Shown: in pieces, positions 56,877-64,000 of the stretch
How the letters are laid out: every line of letters begins with the position of its first letter
Position numbering within the stretch: the first letter of the stretch is position 1
Assembly: GCA_014377045.1 (NCBI GenBank)
Contig: JACMQI010000005.1
Location: 40,844-104,843, forward strand
Direction of reading: 5' to 3'
From: a candidate division SR1 bacterium
Lineage (GTDB): Bacteria; Patescibacteriota; JACMRA01
DNA: 64,000 nucleotides
Position numbers and translations under genes: made by a program
Notes under the pieces: model-generated
The model's database searches: none
What the model was told of the DNA's origin: nothing
What the model saw: only the letters and a program-made list of their open reading frames with translations

Positions 56877-57932
56877 ATGCCTTTTTTTAAATCATATATG
56901 GATAAGATTAATTTTAGGCAATTATCTATATTAATAACGTTAATTATTTCAGTTTTTAATCTACCAAATATTTACAGTTTTTCACAAAATTCTTTTAATA
57001 CTGATACAAAATCTTCTTTGGTTATAACTCAAACGTTTTTTGAATTGAAACTAGGTATTTTTGTTGTAACTCCAGAGGAAATTTATAAAGGAGAAACCAT
57101 AAAGTTTAAACAAAGTCGTATCACTTTCGATGATGGTTCTACTGCCTCAAATTTACCTTGCAGAATCACTATCAAATCACCTGATTCTAGTGTAGTAATC
57201 TTGGAAGGATTATCTGATACAAATGGGGAATGTTTATATGATACGAGTAAAACACTTAGCTCTCAAGGCTTAACCCTTATAAGTGGGGATATATCCAAAA
57301 TAAATTCAACAATTGGACAAGGGACTGCTTTTACTACTATTACTTTTAATGGTAATGTTTATTTATCAAATACTGACTCCTATACAGTTAAAAGTAAAAC
57401 TCTTGTTGTTGGTGATTTTATTATAAATCCTAAATCTATTTATATAAATGATAATCTCATTTTTCAGCTCAATAGTACTAAGTATAATGATGGTAATACA
57501 GCATCAGCATTACCTGTGAAACTCATTCTTACAGCACCAAATGGTAACGAGGTTGTTATATCTGGAGTTACTGACAATTCTGGTAAATTTGTATTTGATT
57601 TATCAAAATCACTACCTTCTCAAGGTATAATTTTAGTTTCTGGAAATATAAAAGACCTAAATAACTTTGAGGGTAATGGAAACGGATCTATTAAAATAGT
57701 TTATGATGGAGTCACATACATTTCTAAAGTTGATTCTTATTCAGTTAAAAGTCGCACTATACCACCGTTGCCTTTTATACCATCGCCACCTGTTATTATT
57801 GAAGAAATACCAAAAATAATTACAAACCTTGTAAGAACTGGAGGAGGAATACCATTTGGAATTGGTATAATAATAGTGTTAGGAGGGGTCATACTCATGG
57901 TTAAAGATTCATTGAAAAAACGAAAAAAATAA
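56877..57932 (+). CDS. surface protein with two Ig-like repeats and LVRTGG-type sorting signal
   Basis: After a signal helix (about residues 14-33) there are two homologous domains (about 58-165 and 172-285), each with a 'F-x-D-G-x-T-A-S-x-L-P' strand ('FDDGSTASNLPCRITI' and 'YNDGNTASALPVKLIL') and ending in 'DSYTVKSKT' or 'DSYSVKSRT'. A Pro-rich linker ('PPLPFIPSPPVIIEEIP') precedes 'LVRTGG' (residues 318-323), a membrane helix and the basic tail 'KKRKK'. This tripartite end is like a cell-wall sorting signal. It follows the DUF916-like gene by 18 nt. Confidence 0.85.
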   Translation: MPFFKSYMDKINFRQLSILITLIISVFNLPNIYSFSQNSFNTDTKSSLVITQTFFELKLGIFVVTPEEIYKGETIKFKQSRITFDDGSTASNLPCRITIKSPDSSVVILEGLSDTNGECLYDTSKTLSSQGLTLISGDISKINSTIGQGTAFTTITFNGNVYLSNTDSYTVKSKTLVVGDFIINPKSIYINDNLIFQLNSTKYNDGNTASALPVKLILTAPNGNEVVISGVTDNSGKFVFDLSKSLPSQGIILVSGNIKDLNNFEGNGNGSIKIVYDGVTYISKVDSYSVKSRTIPPLPFIPSPPVIIEEIPKIITNLVRTGGGIPFGIGIIIVLGGVILMVKDSLKKRKK

Positions 57933-57937
57933 ATATT

Positions 57938-58342
57938 ATGCAAAACTTAAAACTATTTTGTGATGGCGGTAGCCGAGGTAATCCAGGTAAGGCTGCCTCT
58001 GGGTATGTGCTCTTTGACCACGATAAGATAATATACGAAGGTGGAAAGTACCTTGGGATAGCTACAAATAATGAAGCTGAATGGCAAGCAGTAACTCTTG
58101 GAAGTGCATATGTGCTTGATGCTTTTGGTCCAGGAATTAAACTAGAAGTTTATCTTGATAGTGAGCTAGTACAAAAACAAATTACTGGTGTTTATAGAGT
58201 TAGACAGTCACACTTAAAACCATTTTTTGAAGAAATTAAGAAGATTGAAAAACAGTTTGAAATTATCAGTTTTACTCATGTATATCGTGAAAAAAATAAA
58301 GATGCAGATAGGGTAGTGAACGAAATTTTGGATAAATCATAA
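57938..58342 (+). CDS. ribonuclease HI family protein
   Basis: The 134 aa protein has the RNase H fold with the acidic residues in 'KLFCDGGSRGNPGKAASGY' (Asp9), the Glu in 'GIATNNEAEWQAVTLG', the Asp in 'LEVYLDSELVQKQITG' and a C-terminal Asp in 'EKNKDADRVVNEIL'. It degrades the RNA strand of RNA-DNA hybrids. It starts 5 nt after the surface-protein stop, although its function is unrelated. Confidence 0.93.
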   Translation: MQNLKLFCDGGSRGNPGKAASGYVLFDHDKIIYEGGKYLGIATNNEAEWQAVTLGSAYVLDAFGPGIKLEVYLDSELVQKQITGVYRVRQSHLKPFFEEIKKIEKQFEIISFTHVYREKNKDADRVVNEILDKS

Positions 58343-58399
58343 TAATAAAGTGGTTTGGTTTTATTTGACAATAAATAACGATTTGGTGCATTATAAAGT

Positions 58400-59398
58400 A
58401 TGAATAAAAACCATAACTATATAATATCAGATCATATTCGTGCCGCATGCTTTCTTATAGGTGATGGTGTTAAGCCTGCTGGTAAACAACAAGGTTATGT
58501 ACTACGTAGACTTATACGTAGAAGTTTGTCTTCTAGTTTGGCTCTTGGTATTGATATATCAAATTTACAATATTTTATAGACTTGGTAGATTCTGTGATA
58601 GGTATCTATAGTAGTGTGTACGATGAAATTGGGAATTCAAAAGAGCTTATAGTTTCTATTTTTATTCAAGAAAGCCAAAAGTATCTGAAAGCTATAAGTA
58701 TAGGTGAAAAAGAGTGGCAAAAAGCAATTGGGCAAAAGCCTGTAGATGGCTTTAACGAAGAGCTAGTCTCTGAAAAAATATTTGATATGTATCAATCACA
58801 TGGAGTTCCTATGGAATTAAGTGAAGATATTTTAGAAAAAAACGCTATTGCATTTGATGAAATCAAATTAGATGAGCTTATTCATAATCACCAAAATATG
58901 TCTCAAGAGGCAAGCAAAAGTCAGTTTAAGAGTGGACTTGGTGAGCAAAACGAAAAAACTACTCGATTACATACAGCTACACATCTCTTACACAAAGCCT
59001 TAAGAGATATGTTTGGTGAAAATATTAGGCAGATGGGAAGCGCTATCACAAGTGAAAAAGCACGTTTCGATTTTACAAAAGATGATCGTATAAGTGAAGA
59101 AGATATTACCAAAATTCAACAGAAAATACAAATAACGATAGATCAATACTTAACAGTTGATAAGCGAGAAATGACTGAAAAAGAAGCTAGAGAGCTTGGT
59201 GCTATAGGATTGTTTGGTGAAAAATACGGTGAGATTGTAACGGTTTATTCTATACAAGATAATGAAGGAAATATTTTTTCTCAAGAATTTTGCGGTGGTC
59301 CTCATGTTAAAAATACTCAAGAAATCGGAAAGTTTATAATACTTCGTCAAAAATCTGTGGGTCAGGGTCTGAAGAGACTTGAGTTCGATCTTATTTAA
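58400..59398 (+). CDS. alaS: alanyl-tRNA synthetase fragment: tRNA-binding and editing domains only
   Basis: The 332 aa protein aligns with AlaRS from the tRNA-recognition region ('SDHIRAACFLIGDGVKPAG', 'QGYVLRRLIRRSLSSSLA') through the editing domain, whose zinc ligands are intact: 'HTATHLLHKAL' and 'FCGGPHVKNTQ'. It ends at 'VGQGLKRLEFDLI' where the C-Ala domain would begin. The catalytic aminoacylation core (about 280 residues) is absent. The gene has its own ATG with in-frame TAA 6 nt upstream and a TTGACA at 58365. Either AlaRS is split in this genome or this is a stand-alone AlaX-like editing factor. Confidence 0.9.
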   Translation: MNKNHNYIISDHIRAACFLIGDGVKPAGKQQGYVLRRLIRRSLSSSLALGIDISNLQYFIDLVDSVIGIYSSVYDEIGNSKELIVSIFIQESQKYLKAISIGEKEWQKAIGQKPVDGFNEELVSEKIFDMYQSHGVPMELSEDILEKNAIAFDEIKLDELIHNHQNMSQEASKSQFKSGLGEQNEKTTRLHTATHLLHKALRDMFGENIRQMGSAITSEKARFDFTKDDRISEEDITKIQQKIQITIDQYLTVDKREMTEKEARELGAIGLFGEKYGEIVTVYSIQDNEGNIFSQEFCGGPHVKNTQEIGKFIILRQKSVGQGLKRLEFDLI

Positions 59399-59487
59399 AA
59401 ATAATCTTTGATAGTATAAAATAATAAACATTATGTTTGCAAAAACTGTACTAGTAATTTATATAAGTTAACTTTAATCTATTTATT

Positions 59488-59670
59488 TTAAAACTTGATA
59501 TTTCCTTTATATATAAGGTACCACCAAGTAAAAGAACCGATAACTGATAGACTTAGTATGGTCATAAAAAGAGAAAAAAAGATTTCGAAATTATAGTCTC
59601 CAAAAGGCATAATAAAAATAGTTGCAAAAAATTGATAAGTATAGTATAATGAATGTAAACAAAAATACAT
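59488..59670 (-). CDS. small membrane protein, 60 aa or shorter
   Basis: Mostly hydrophobic with one to two membrane helices and a C-terminal 'GSFTWWYLIYKGNIKF'. The ATG at 59610 ('MPFGDYNFEIFF') may be the true start, giving a 40-residue single-pass peptide. No family; low confidence. Confidence 0.35.
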   Translation of the reverse strand: MYFCLHSLYYTYQFFATIFIMPFGDYNFEIFFSLFMTILSLSVIGSFTWWYLIYKGNIKF

Positions 59671-59710
59671 TATCAGATAACTCTGATTGTGTCAAACAGA
59701 AACAAAAAAT

Positions 59711-60130
59711 ATGGCAGCTCCTAAGTCTAATGTAAAAGACAAAGTATTAAAAAACCTTCAAAAAACGAAAGGCAAAATTAGGGTATTAAAAAATATTATA
59801 AATAAACCAAGAAATGATTTTCCAGAATTTTTGAGTGAAGAAACTTTTGTACTTACTGACGGGACTGATATACTTTTAAAATTAATGAAAAAAAATGGAA
59901 AAATTTTGGTTTCAGATAAAATGGAACGAGATATAAAAAATGTTAAAGTTGTAAATCTTTTCAGTGGATTTGATATTTGGACTGACGCTGAAAATCAGGA
60001 TGATATAAAACTTTTTCAAGTATCTAAAGACGATGTTGAAATTTGTAGAATCACAATTGGTGGAGGAGTAATTGCAAGTATCAAGAAGTCCAATCTTTCA
60101 GCTACTTTAGAAGCATGGATAGAGGCTTAA
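59711..60130 (+). CDS. hypothetical soluble protein, 139 aa
   Basis: A basic N-terminal helix (about residues 1-40, Lys-rich) is followed by a mixed domain with 'FLSEETFVLTDGTDILLKLM' and a C-terminal 'EICRITIGGGVIASIKKSN'. The ATG at 59711 is preferred to a TTG at 59687. There is no recognised family. It precedes the SWIM-finger gene. Confidence 0.55.
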   Translation: MAAPKSNVKDKVLKNLQKTKGKIRVLKNIINKPRNDFPEFLSEETFVLTDGTDILLKLMKKNGKILVSDKMERDIKNVKVVNLFSGFDIWTDAENQDDIKLFQVSKDDVEICRITIGGGVIASIKKSNLSATLEAWIEA

Positions 60131-60185
60131 AACTAAATCGATTTTATAGCTTGATAAAAACCTTTTTTTTTGTTACGATACTGAT

Positions 60186-61331
60186 ATGATATCATATTTA
60201 AAATGTCTTAAATTAGTAGTAAATCAGGGTGTGTATAATCGCGGTATTCGTTTATATCTTGATGGTCTGGTATCTAAACCAGATCCGATGATACTAGATA
60301 ATTGGCGTAGATACGAAGTGCAAGGTAATAACGATCACTACACTATTAAAATTCCTTTATTACATTTGACACTTGATCGAAAAAAGTTTGATAAAGCTGG
60401 AGATGCGATTAGTGAAATAAGTACCTGCGAGTGTGAGTACTACTATAGCTACGGTATTTGTAAGCATATTGTGGCTGTGTGCGCAAGTATTGATAAGGAG
60501 TTTGATGCCAATACAAACCTAAGCTTTGAAAGAGAAAAAGCTGATAACAATAGTGTACTAGATAATATTTTTGAGGCAGAGAAAGTTAAAAAACATCGCA
60601 AGTGGTATGAGGTAATAGAAATGTATTTGACAAGAGATCATCCAAACTATTTTTATCTTGATGAGATATCTAAGACATTGGCCGATGAGCCTCTTGATCA
60701 TGATGAGTTTTTAATTGGACTTCATAGAATAGTAGAAGCGGTTATTGGTGATTACGCGAAAGAAAAACTATTAGTAAAAATTATTTTGGAATCCATTTTG
60801 GTAGGAAAAAAAGTTTGGTGGGACTTTTGGTTGCCATTTTTACTTCGATTTGATGAGCGAAATATGAATCGCCTATTTATAGGACTTTGGAAAATCCGTT
60901 GGCTTTCAGGTGCAAAGTCTTATCAAGTTGAGCTAGATAAATTACTCATTAGTATGAAAAATAAGGAAAAGAAACTCATCTTTGAGCAGTTAAAAATCGA
61001 ATTTGAAAACCAACGTGAAATATGGCTAGAATATTGTTTTGTTGCTAAGTATTATAGCTGGCTTGAAGAAAATATCGATATCCTCGATCCTTCTTATATA
61101 GTCAAAATGTGCCTTAGTTTACCTGAAAAACGAGAAGAATATGAGTATAAAATACTCAATCAAGTAAAAATTTGGGCGGATTTTTTGCAAGCAGGTAAGT
61201 ATGAGGAAATTAAAGACTTCTTTCAGTATTGGCAACAGGCTCTAGGTAGAAGTGAAGTGTATGAAGATGCAGTAAAATATTTTCAAACAGCCCATCCAAA
61301 AAAGAAAAAGCTTCTTATTGGTATATCCTAA
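60186..61331 (+). CDS. SWIM zinc-finger protein
   Basis: The 381 aa protein has a SWIM motif, Cys-x-Cys-x(n)-Cys-x-His, at about residues 80-95 ('STCECEYYYSYGICKHIVAV'). N-terminal to it is a short β segment ('VQGNNDHYTIKIPLLHLTLD'); the rest (about 110-381) is helical and not matched to a known enzyme. SWIM domains bind DNA or proteins and often accompany SNF2 helicases, none of which is present here. It is followed by TatD after 61 nt. Confidence 0.85.
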   Translation: MISYLKCLKLVVNQGVYNRGIRLYLDGLVSKPDPMILDNWRRYEVQGNNDHYTIKIPLLHLTLDRKKFDKAGDAISEISTCECEYYYSYGICKHIVAVCASIDKEFDANTNLSFEREKADNNSVLDNIFEAEKVKKHRKWYEVIEMYLTRDHPNYFYLDEISKTLADEPLDHDEFLIGLHRIVEAVIGDYAKEKLLVKIILESILVGKKVWWDFWLPFLLRFDERNMNRLFIGLWKIRWLSGAKSYQVELDKLLISMKNKEKKLIFEQLKIEFENQREIWLEYCFVAKYYSWLEENIDILDPSYIVKMCLSLPEKREEYEYKILNQVKIWADFLQAGKYEEIKDFFQYWQQALGRSEVYEDAVKYFQTAHPKKKKLLIGIS

Positions 61332-61392
61332 AAATCCAAAGATAAATCAAATCTTTGACAGGAAGTGTAGAATTCGTTTAAAATTCAAGAAT

Positions 61393-62265
61393 ATGAAATA
61401 TTACGATAGTCACGCACATATCGATCTTTTCCTTCAAAAAATGGGCTTATTAGATCATGGCCGTGAATTTGATCTTGAGGACATTTCACAAAATGATATT
61501 ACTTATCTAAAGTATGATAAAAATGAGCTGGAATTATATATTAGTAATCACGAATTGATAATCCAGCCAACTATTTCAACAAATAATTTTTATCTAAATT
61601 TTAAACTTTTTAGTTCTGATCCGCGATTTGTATTTTTGCTTGGATCTCACCCAGATATGGTTAATGATGATTTTGATAGTGATAGTTATTTGGAAAAACA
61701 GGCTATTTGCATTGACTTTATAAAAGTAAATAATCTTATTCAAAAAAAACAAATAGTTGGGATTGGTGAAGTGGGGCTAGACTATTATCATGTTAGAACT
61801 GAAATTGGCCAGGTAAAGCAGCGAGATTTTTTTCGTTCGCAAATTGAGCTAACTATCTCACTCCAGATACCGCTTGTTATACATTGTCGTGATGCATTTA
61901 TAGATTTATTTACTATTTTAGCCGAGTATCCCGCTATCAATGGTAGATTTTTGATTCACTGTTTTACTGGTGGGGTTGGTGAATTAGAAGAGGTTTTGAA
62001 GCTTGGTGGTAAAATATCACTAGGCGGAGTAACTACTTATAGCTCAGCTAAGGGATTGCAAGAGGCAGTAAAAATATGTCCTATAGAAAGTTTTGTATTT
62101 GAAACTGACTTGCCATTTTTATCACCTGTTCCTAAGCGAGGTGAGGTATGTCAACCAGAGTTCATCGATTTTACAGCTCAGTTTGTAGCTGATTTGAGGG
62201 AAGTATCAAAAGAAGAAGCTTGGATAGAAACTCGAAAAAACCTCAAAAACTTGTTTGGAGTATAA
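61393..62265 (+). CDS. tatD: TatD family metal-dependent hydrolase/deoxyribonuclease
   Basis: The 290 aa protein has the TatD metal-site order: 'YYDSHAHIDLF', the Glu in 'IVGIGEVGLDYY', 'LVIHCRDAFIDLF', 'FLIHCFTGGVGELE' and the C-terminal Asp in 'FVFETDLPFLSPVPK'. It acts as a 3'-5' nuclease or related phosphoesterase. The ATG at 61393 gives the usual family start; an upstream ATG at 61318 would overlap the SWIM gene. An internal insertion of about 20-30 residues lies after the first His motif. Confidence 0.93.
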   Translation: MKYYDSHAHIDLFLQKMGLLDHGREFDLEDISQNDITYLKYDKNELELYISNHELIIQPTISTNNFYLNFKLFSSDPRFVFLLGSHPDMVNDDFDSDSYLEKQAICIDFIKVNNLIQKKQIVGIGEVGLDYYHVRTEIGQVKQRDFFRSQIELTISLQIPLVIHCRDAFIDLFTILAEYPAINGRFLIHCFTGGVGELEEVLKLGGKISLGGVTTYSSAKGLQEAVKICPIESFVFETDLPFLSPVPKRGEVCQPEFIDFTAQFVADLREVSKEEAWIETRKNLKNLFGV

Positions 62266-62641
62266 AAATAGGGAGGTTATTGCTAACTCTCCCCACTTGT
62301 GAAATGATTTTATTCAAAGAAGTCGATTAAATTTTATATCTGCTATTATATGCGCTTGTTGCGGAACTGAAACCAACATTTCACGACACAATCACACTAC
62401 ATCTATTAAAAATAATCTACGAGTAAAAAATGGTTGAAACAATTTTGATTTATAAGATAAATGCTGAATTAGCTTATAAACTACCATTGAGTAATACTTG
62501 CATTCTTTGAAAAAGCTTATTGAACTTATAAAAATTAACCTATTAGTTCGCCAGCTTTACGTACTTTTGCAATTGAAATTGGTATTACGCAATTTTGCAG
62601 TTTCGATGCACTGAATGGGATAAACTAATATCACTTCAAAG
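62266..62641. other. non-coding or degraded stretch between tatD and the next gene
   Basis: A hairpin (gggag / ctccc, 62270-62295) follows tatD but has no T-run on the plus strand. No frame is open for more than about 30 codons with protein-like content, apart from a Cys-x-x-Cys fragment near 62.36 kb ('CACCGTETNISRHNH') that may be a remnant. I see no tRNA or other RNA gene. Confidence 0.35.
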
Positions 62642-62701
62642 TTGAGAATCGCTAATTGTTCATATCTTGTCAAGAAAGAATATCCTTTTTACATTTATTA
62701 T

Positions 62702-63112
62702 ATGCCACTTAAATCAAAAACTAAACAAATACTCATTGATGCCGAACGTGATCAATTGCTCGATATTTTGCTAGCACTATGTGAGAAATACCCTAATCTA
62801 GGTGAGGAAATAGAGTTTTTGCTGTATCCCAAAACTATTAAGAATCCACAATCATATTATAATAAACTGGTCAAACGAACTATCGACACAAACTCTTGGT
62901 CCCACTTTCCAAATAAAGGTGTCAAAGGGCTACTCGAAATGGTAGATAAGATAATTTTTTTTGAAAAGATCAATAATGATCTAGAGGGTATCAAGCTAGC
63001 GAAGGCTGTTCTGGATATTATAGCACGTACTAAGCGCAACTACAATAATCAAAATGCTGAAGAGCTGGAAGAAATAAGCTATAAACTAAGAAGATACAAT
63101 AAGTTTTTATAG
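62702..63112 (+). CDS. hypothetical helical protein, 136 aa
   Basis: All-helical, basic protein starting 'MPLKSKTKQILIDAERDQLL', with 'LLALCEKYPNLGEEIEFLLY' and an Arg/Lys-rich C-terminus. An ATG at 62702 is chosen over one 60 nt upstream. The pattern of an acidic-basic helical bundle is like small proteins found next to SWIM-finger genes, which is also the case here; no function can be assigned. Confidence 0.6.
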   Translation: MPLKSKTKQILIDAERDQLLDILLALCEKYPNLGEEIEFLLYPKTIKNPQSYYNKLVKRTIDTNSWSHFPNKGVKGLLEMVDKIIFFEKINNDLEGIKLAKAVLDIIARTKRNYNNQNAEELEEISYKLRRYNKFL

Positions 63113-63146
63113 TATAAAAATCCGCTAGATATAGTTAATCCAGCGG
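63112..63146 (-). terminator. terminator of the 50 aa minus-strand gene
   Basis: On the minus strand a 5-bp GC stem (ccgct / agcgg) with partly paired interior is followed by atttttata. It lies about 20 nt after the TGA of the gene at 63167 and against the end of the convergent 136 aa gene. Confidence 0.65.
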
Positions 63147-63166
63147 GTAGGGGGTGATCTGTGCGA

Positions 63167-63319
63167 TCAAGTGTTTTGCGGAGTAAAATAAGTAGGTTTG
63201 GCAGACTTTAGTTTATCTAGCCAGTTAGGATCTTTGTTTGGATCTATAACTATCGCTATTCCAAATGCAACAGCATAATCTAGATCTTTTTTGGTCCAGT
63301 TCATTACAGGTTTATCCAT
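63167..63319 (-). CDS. small hypothetical protein, 50 aa
   Basis: It begins 'MDKPVMNWTKKDLDYAVAFG' and ends 'PNWLDKLKSAKPTYFTPQNT', with stop TGA. It is a soluble protein with one amphipathic helix and no family. Its own terminator downstream makes it likely to be real. Confidence 0.5.
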   Translation of the reverse strand: MDKPVMNWTKKDLDYAVAFGIAIVIDPNKDPNWLDKLKSAKPTYFTPQNT

Positions 63320-63325
63320 GTAAAT

Positions 63326-63587
63326 TTAATCCTCATTTATGATAGTGATTGTCGCTAGATTATCTATAAATAACCATTTAGTAATATTACCTTTACGAAA
63401 AGATGTCTTGACCACTGAATAGATATGCGGTGTCGCTATCGGATCTTCAATAAAGATAATCGATGATATAAATATCCAATTATCTTCTTTCAAAGTCTTG
63501 CAAATTTGGTCGATCCTGGCAAGCTATAAATCCGTCAAAATATATGCAATCAGCTACCTTATAAAGCATTTGACCCAGCCTTATCAT
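63326..63587 (-). pseudogene. small frameshifted gene (about 87 codons)
   Basis: From an ATG at 63587 the frame reads 'MIRLGQMLYKVADCIYFDGF'; near 63.50-63.52 kb the protein-like reading moves to another frame, 'IFISSIIFIEDPIATPHIYS' and 'GNITKWLFIDNLATITIINE', ending at TAA (63326). The total length of 262 nt is not a multiple of three. Either a one-base lesion or a sequencing error is present. Family unknown; it lies 7 nt upstream of the 50 aa gene. Confidence 0.45.
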
Positions 63588-63678
63588 ATTTTAGCTTGAT
63601 TGTCAAAGTAAACTTGATTGACAAACTTTTTGTAAATGACTTTGCTATTATGATGGTAGATGCACTCCCTGTGACTGG

Positions 63679-63706
63679 CGAGATTTTAATGGTCTCGTCT
63701 TTTTTT
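63679..63706 (+). terminator. terminator-like hairpin
   Basis: cgagatt / ggtctcg (five WC pairs and two G-T pairs) with the loop ttaat is followed by tcttttttt. No convincing plus-strand gene is seen just upstream; a 28-codon frame or a small RNA starting near 63.65 kb could be its target. Confidence 0.6.
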
Positions 63707-63742
63707 AACATTATTAATTATTTTAATTTAGTTTAAAGCTTA

Positions 63743-64000
63743 CTAATTATTGGATTTAGTAATAAACTCTAGTCCTCGTTTTGCTATATTGTAGGCAGCC
63801 ACCGAATCTGATGTTGTAAGTCCAATCATATTTTTTAAATTAGAAGGTAAGTTTGCTTTTTTTGAGCCCGTATCAAAACCGCAGTTTCCAGTATTATTTC
63901 CAACACAACCAAATCTATGTTGAAGCCATTTTTGATCAATTAAATTTGGATTCTCTTTCTTAAAATTATTAGTCTGCCTATACTCTTCGTTTGTCACGCC
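63743..64000 (-). CDS. C-terminal part of a hypothetical protein, cut by the window edge
   Basis: At least 84 residues in open frame reach the window edge; a GTG at 63997 could be a start, but continuation beyond the window is equally likely. The visible part contains 'NPNLIDQKWLQHRFGCVG' and 'NNTGNCGFDTGSKKANLP', with two Cys and Gly/Asn-rich loops, and ends 'NIAKRGLEFITKSNN'. Not recognised. Confidence 0.45.
   Translation of the reverse strand, partial: GVTNEEYRQTNNFKKENPNLIDQKWLQHRFGCVGNNTGNCGFDTGSKKANLPSNLKNMIGLTTSDSVAAYNIAKRGLEFITKSNN

Noticed and set aside
1..64000. tRNA, rRNA or other structured RNA genes
   Set aside because: I scanned intergenic stretches for the T-loop GGTTCRA pattern and cloverleaf-like arms and found none convincing; a covariance-model search would be decisive.

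Overview
The window is strongly AT-rich (about 30% GC by eye) and densely packed with short intergenic gaps. Many genes are small membrane or secreted proteins, and I saw no rRNA, tRNA or CRISPR array. The gene content (reduced or split translation genes, DedA, MraY, rhomboid, MscL, surface proteins with a C-terminal membrane anchor, few biosynthetic enzymes) suggests a low-GC member of the Candidate Phyla Radiation (Patescibacteria). That placement is inference and I cannot name a class. Standard code 11 fits: TAA dominates as stop, and TGA is rare but used (mraY, lepA).

Layout. 0-4 kb: a three-gene membrane/secretion operon with a membrane-anchored solute-binding protein. 4-9 kb: a PH-domain protein and a CtpA-type protease facing a glycosyltransferase, DedA, small-membrane-peptide and mraY operon. 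9-10 kb: a bacteriocin-like secreted peptide gene, apparently frameshifted, with a near-perfect terminator and two small membrane proteins behind it. 10-18.4 kb, minus strand: gatB, a membrane protein, an RND transporter and an M16 peptidase, plus mscL and a peroxiredoxin. 18.5-23.2 kb: a decayed mobile element with two plus-strand gene remnants and a minus-strand DEAH helicase remnant. 23.4-34 kb: a Wzz-like protein, rhomboid, lysS fused to a DUF2000 domain, then an envelope-glycan cluster (GH26-like hydrolase, GT-C membrane protein, cellulose-synthase-like GT2) bracketed by the separately encoded membrane and ATP-binding halves of an ABC exporter. 34-36.8 kb: hisS, an EVE-domain protein and small membrane proteins. 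37.3-42.3 kb: two decayed surface-protein genes flanking an intact Nramp-like transporter. 42.4-46.9 kb: GAPDH, then a CsoR-like repressor divergent from a double-fasciclin protein and a DipZ-like thiol-redox protein, with operator-like palindromes. 46.9-59.4 kb: an interrupted hydrolase, a YwaF-like membrane protein, a LepA that lacks its GTPase domain, serS, a three-gene surface cluster, RNase H and an AlaRS that lacks its catalytic domain. 59.5-64 kb: SWIM-finger protein, TatD nuclease and small hypotheticals.

The main themes are: (1) translation proteins rearranged at domain boundaries (LysRS-DUF2000, LepA without its G domain, AlaRS without its aminoacylation domain); (2) a candidate cell-wall sorting motif L-[VI]-[RH]-T-G-G shared by one intact and two decayed surface proteins; (3) a CsoR-family switch that lacks the canonical Cys-His-Cys ligands, sitting over an extracytoplasmic FAS1/thiol-redox operon; (4) two tracts of gene decay in which the in-frame stops fall mostly where Gln, Trp or Arg codons would fit.
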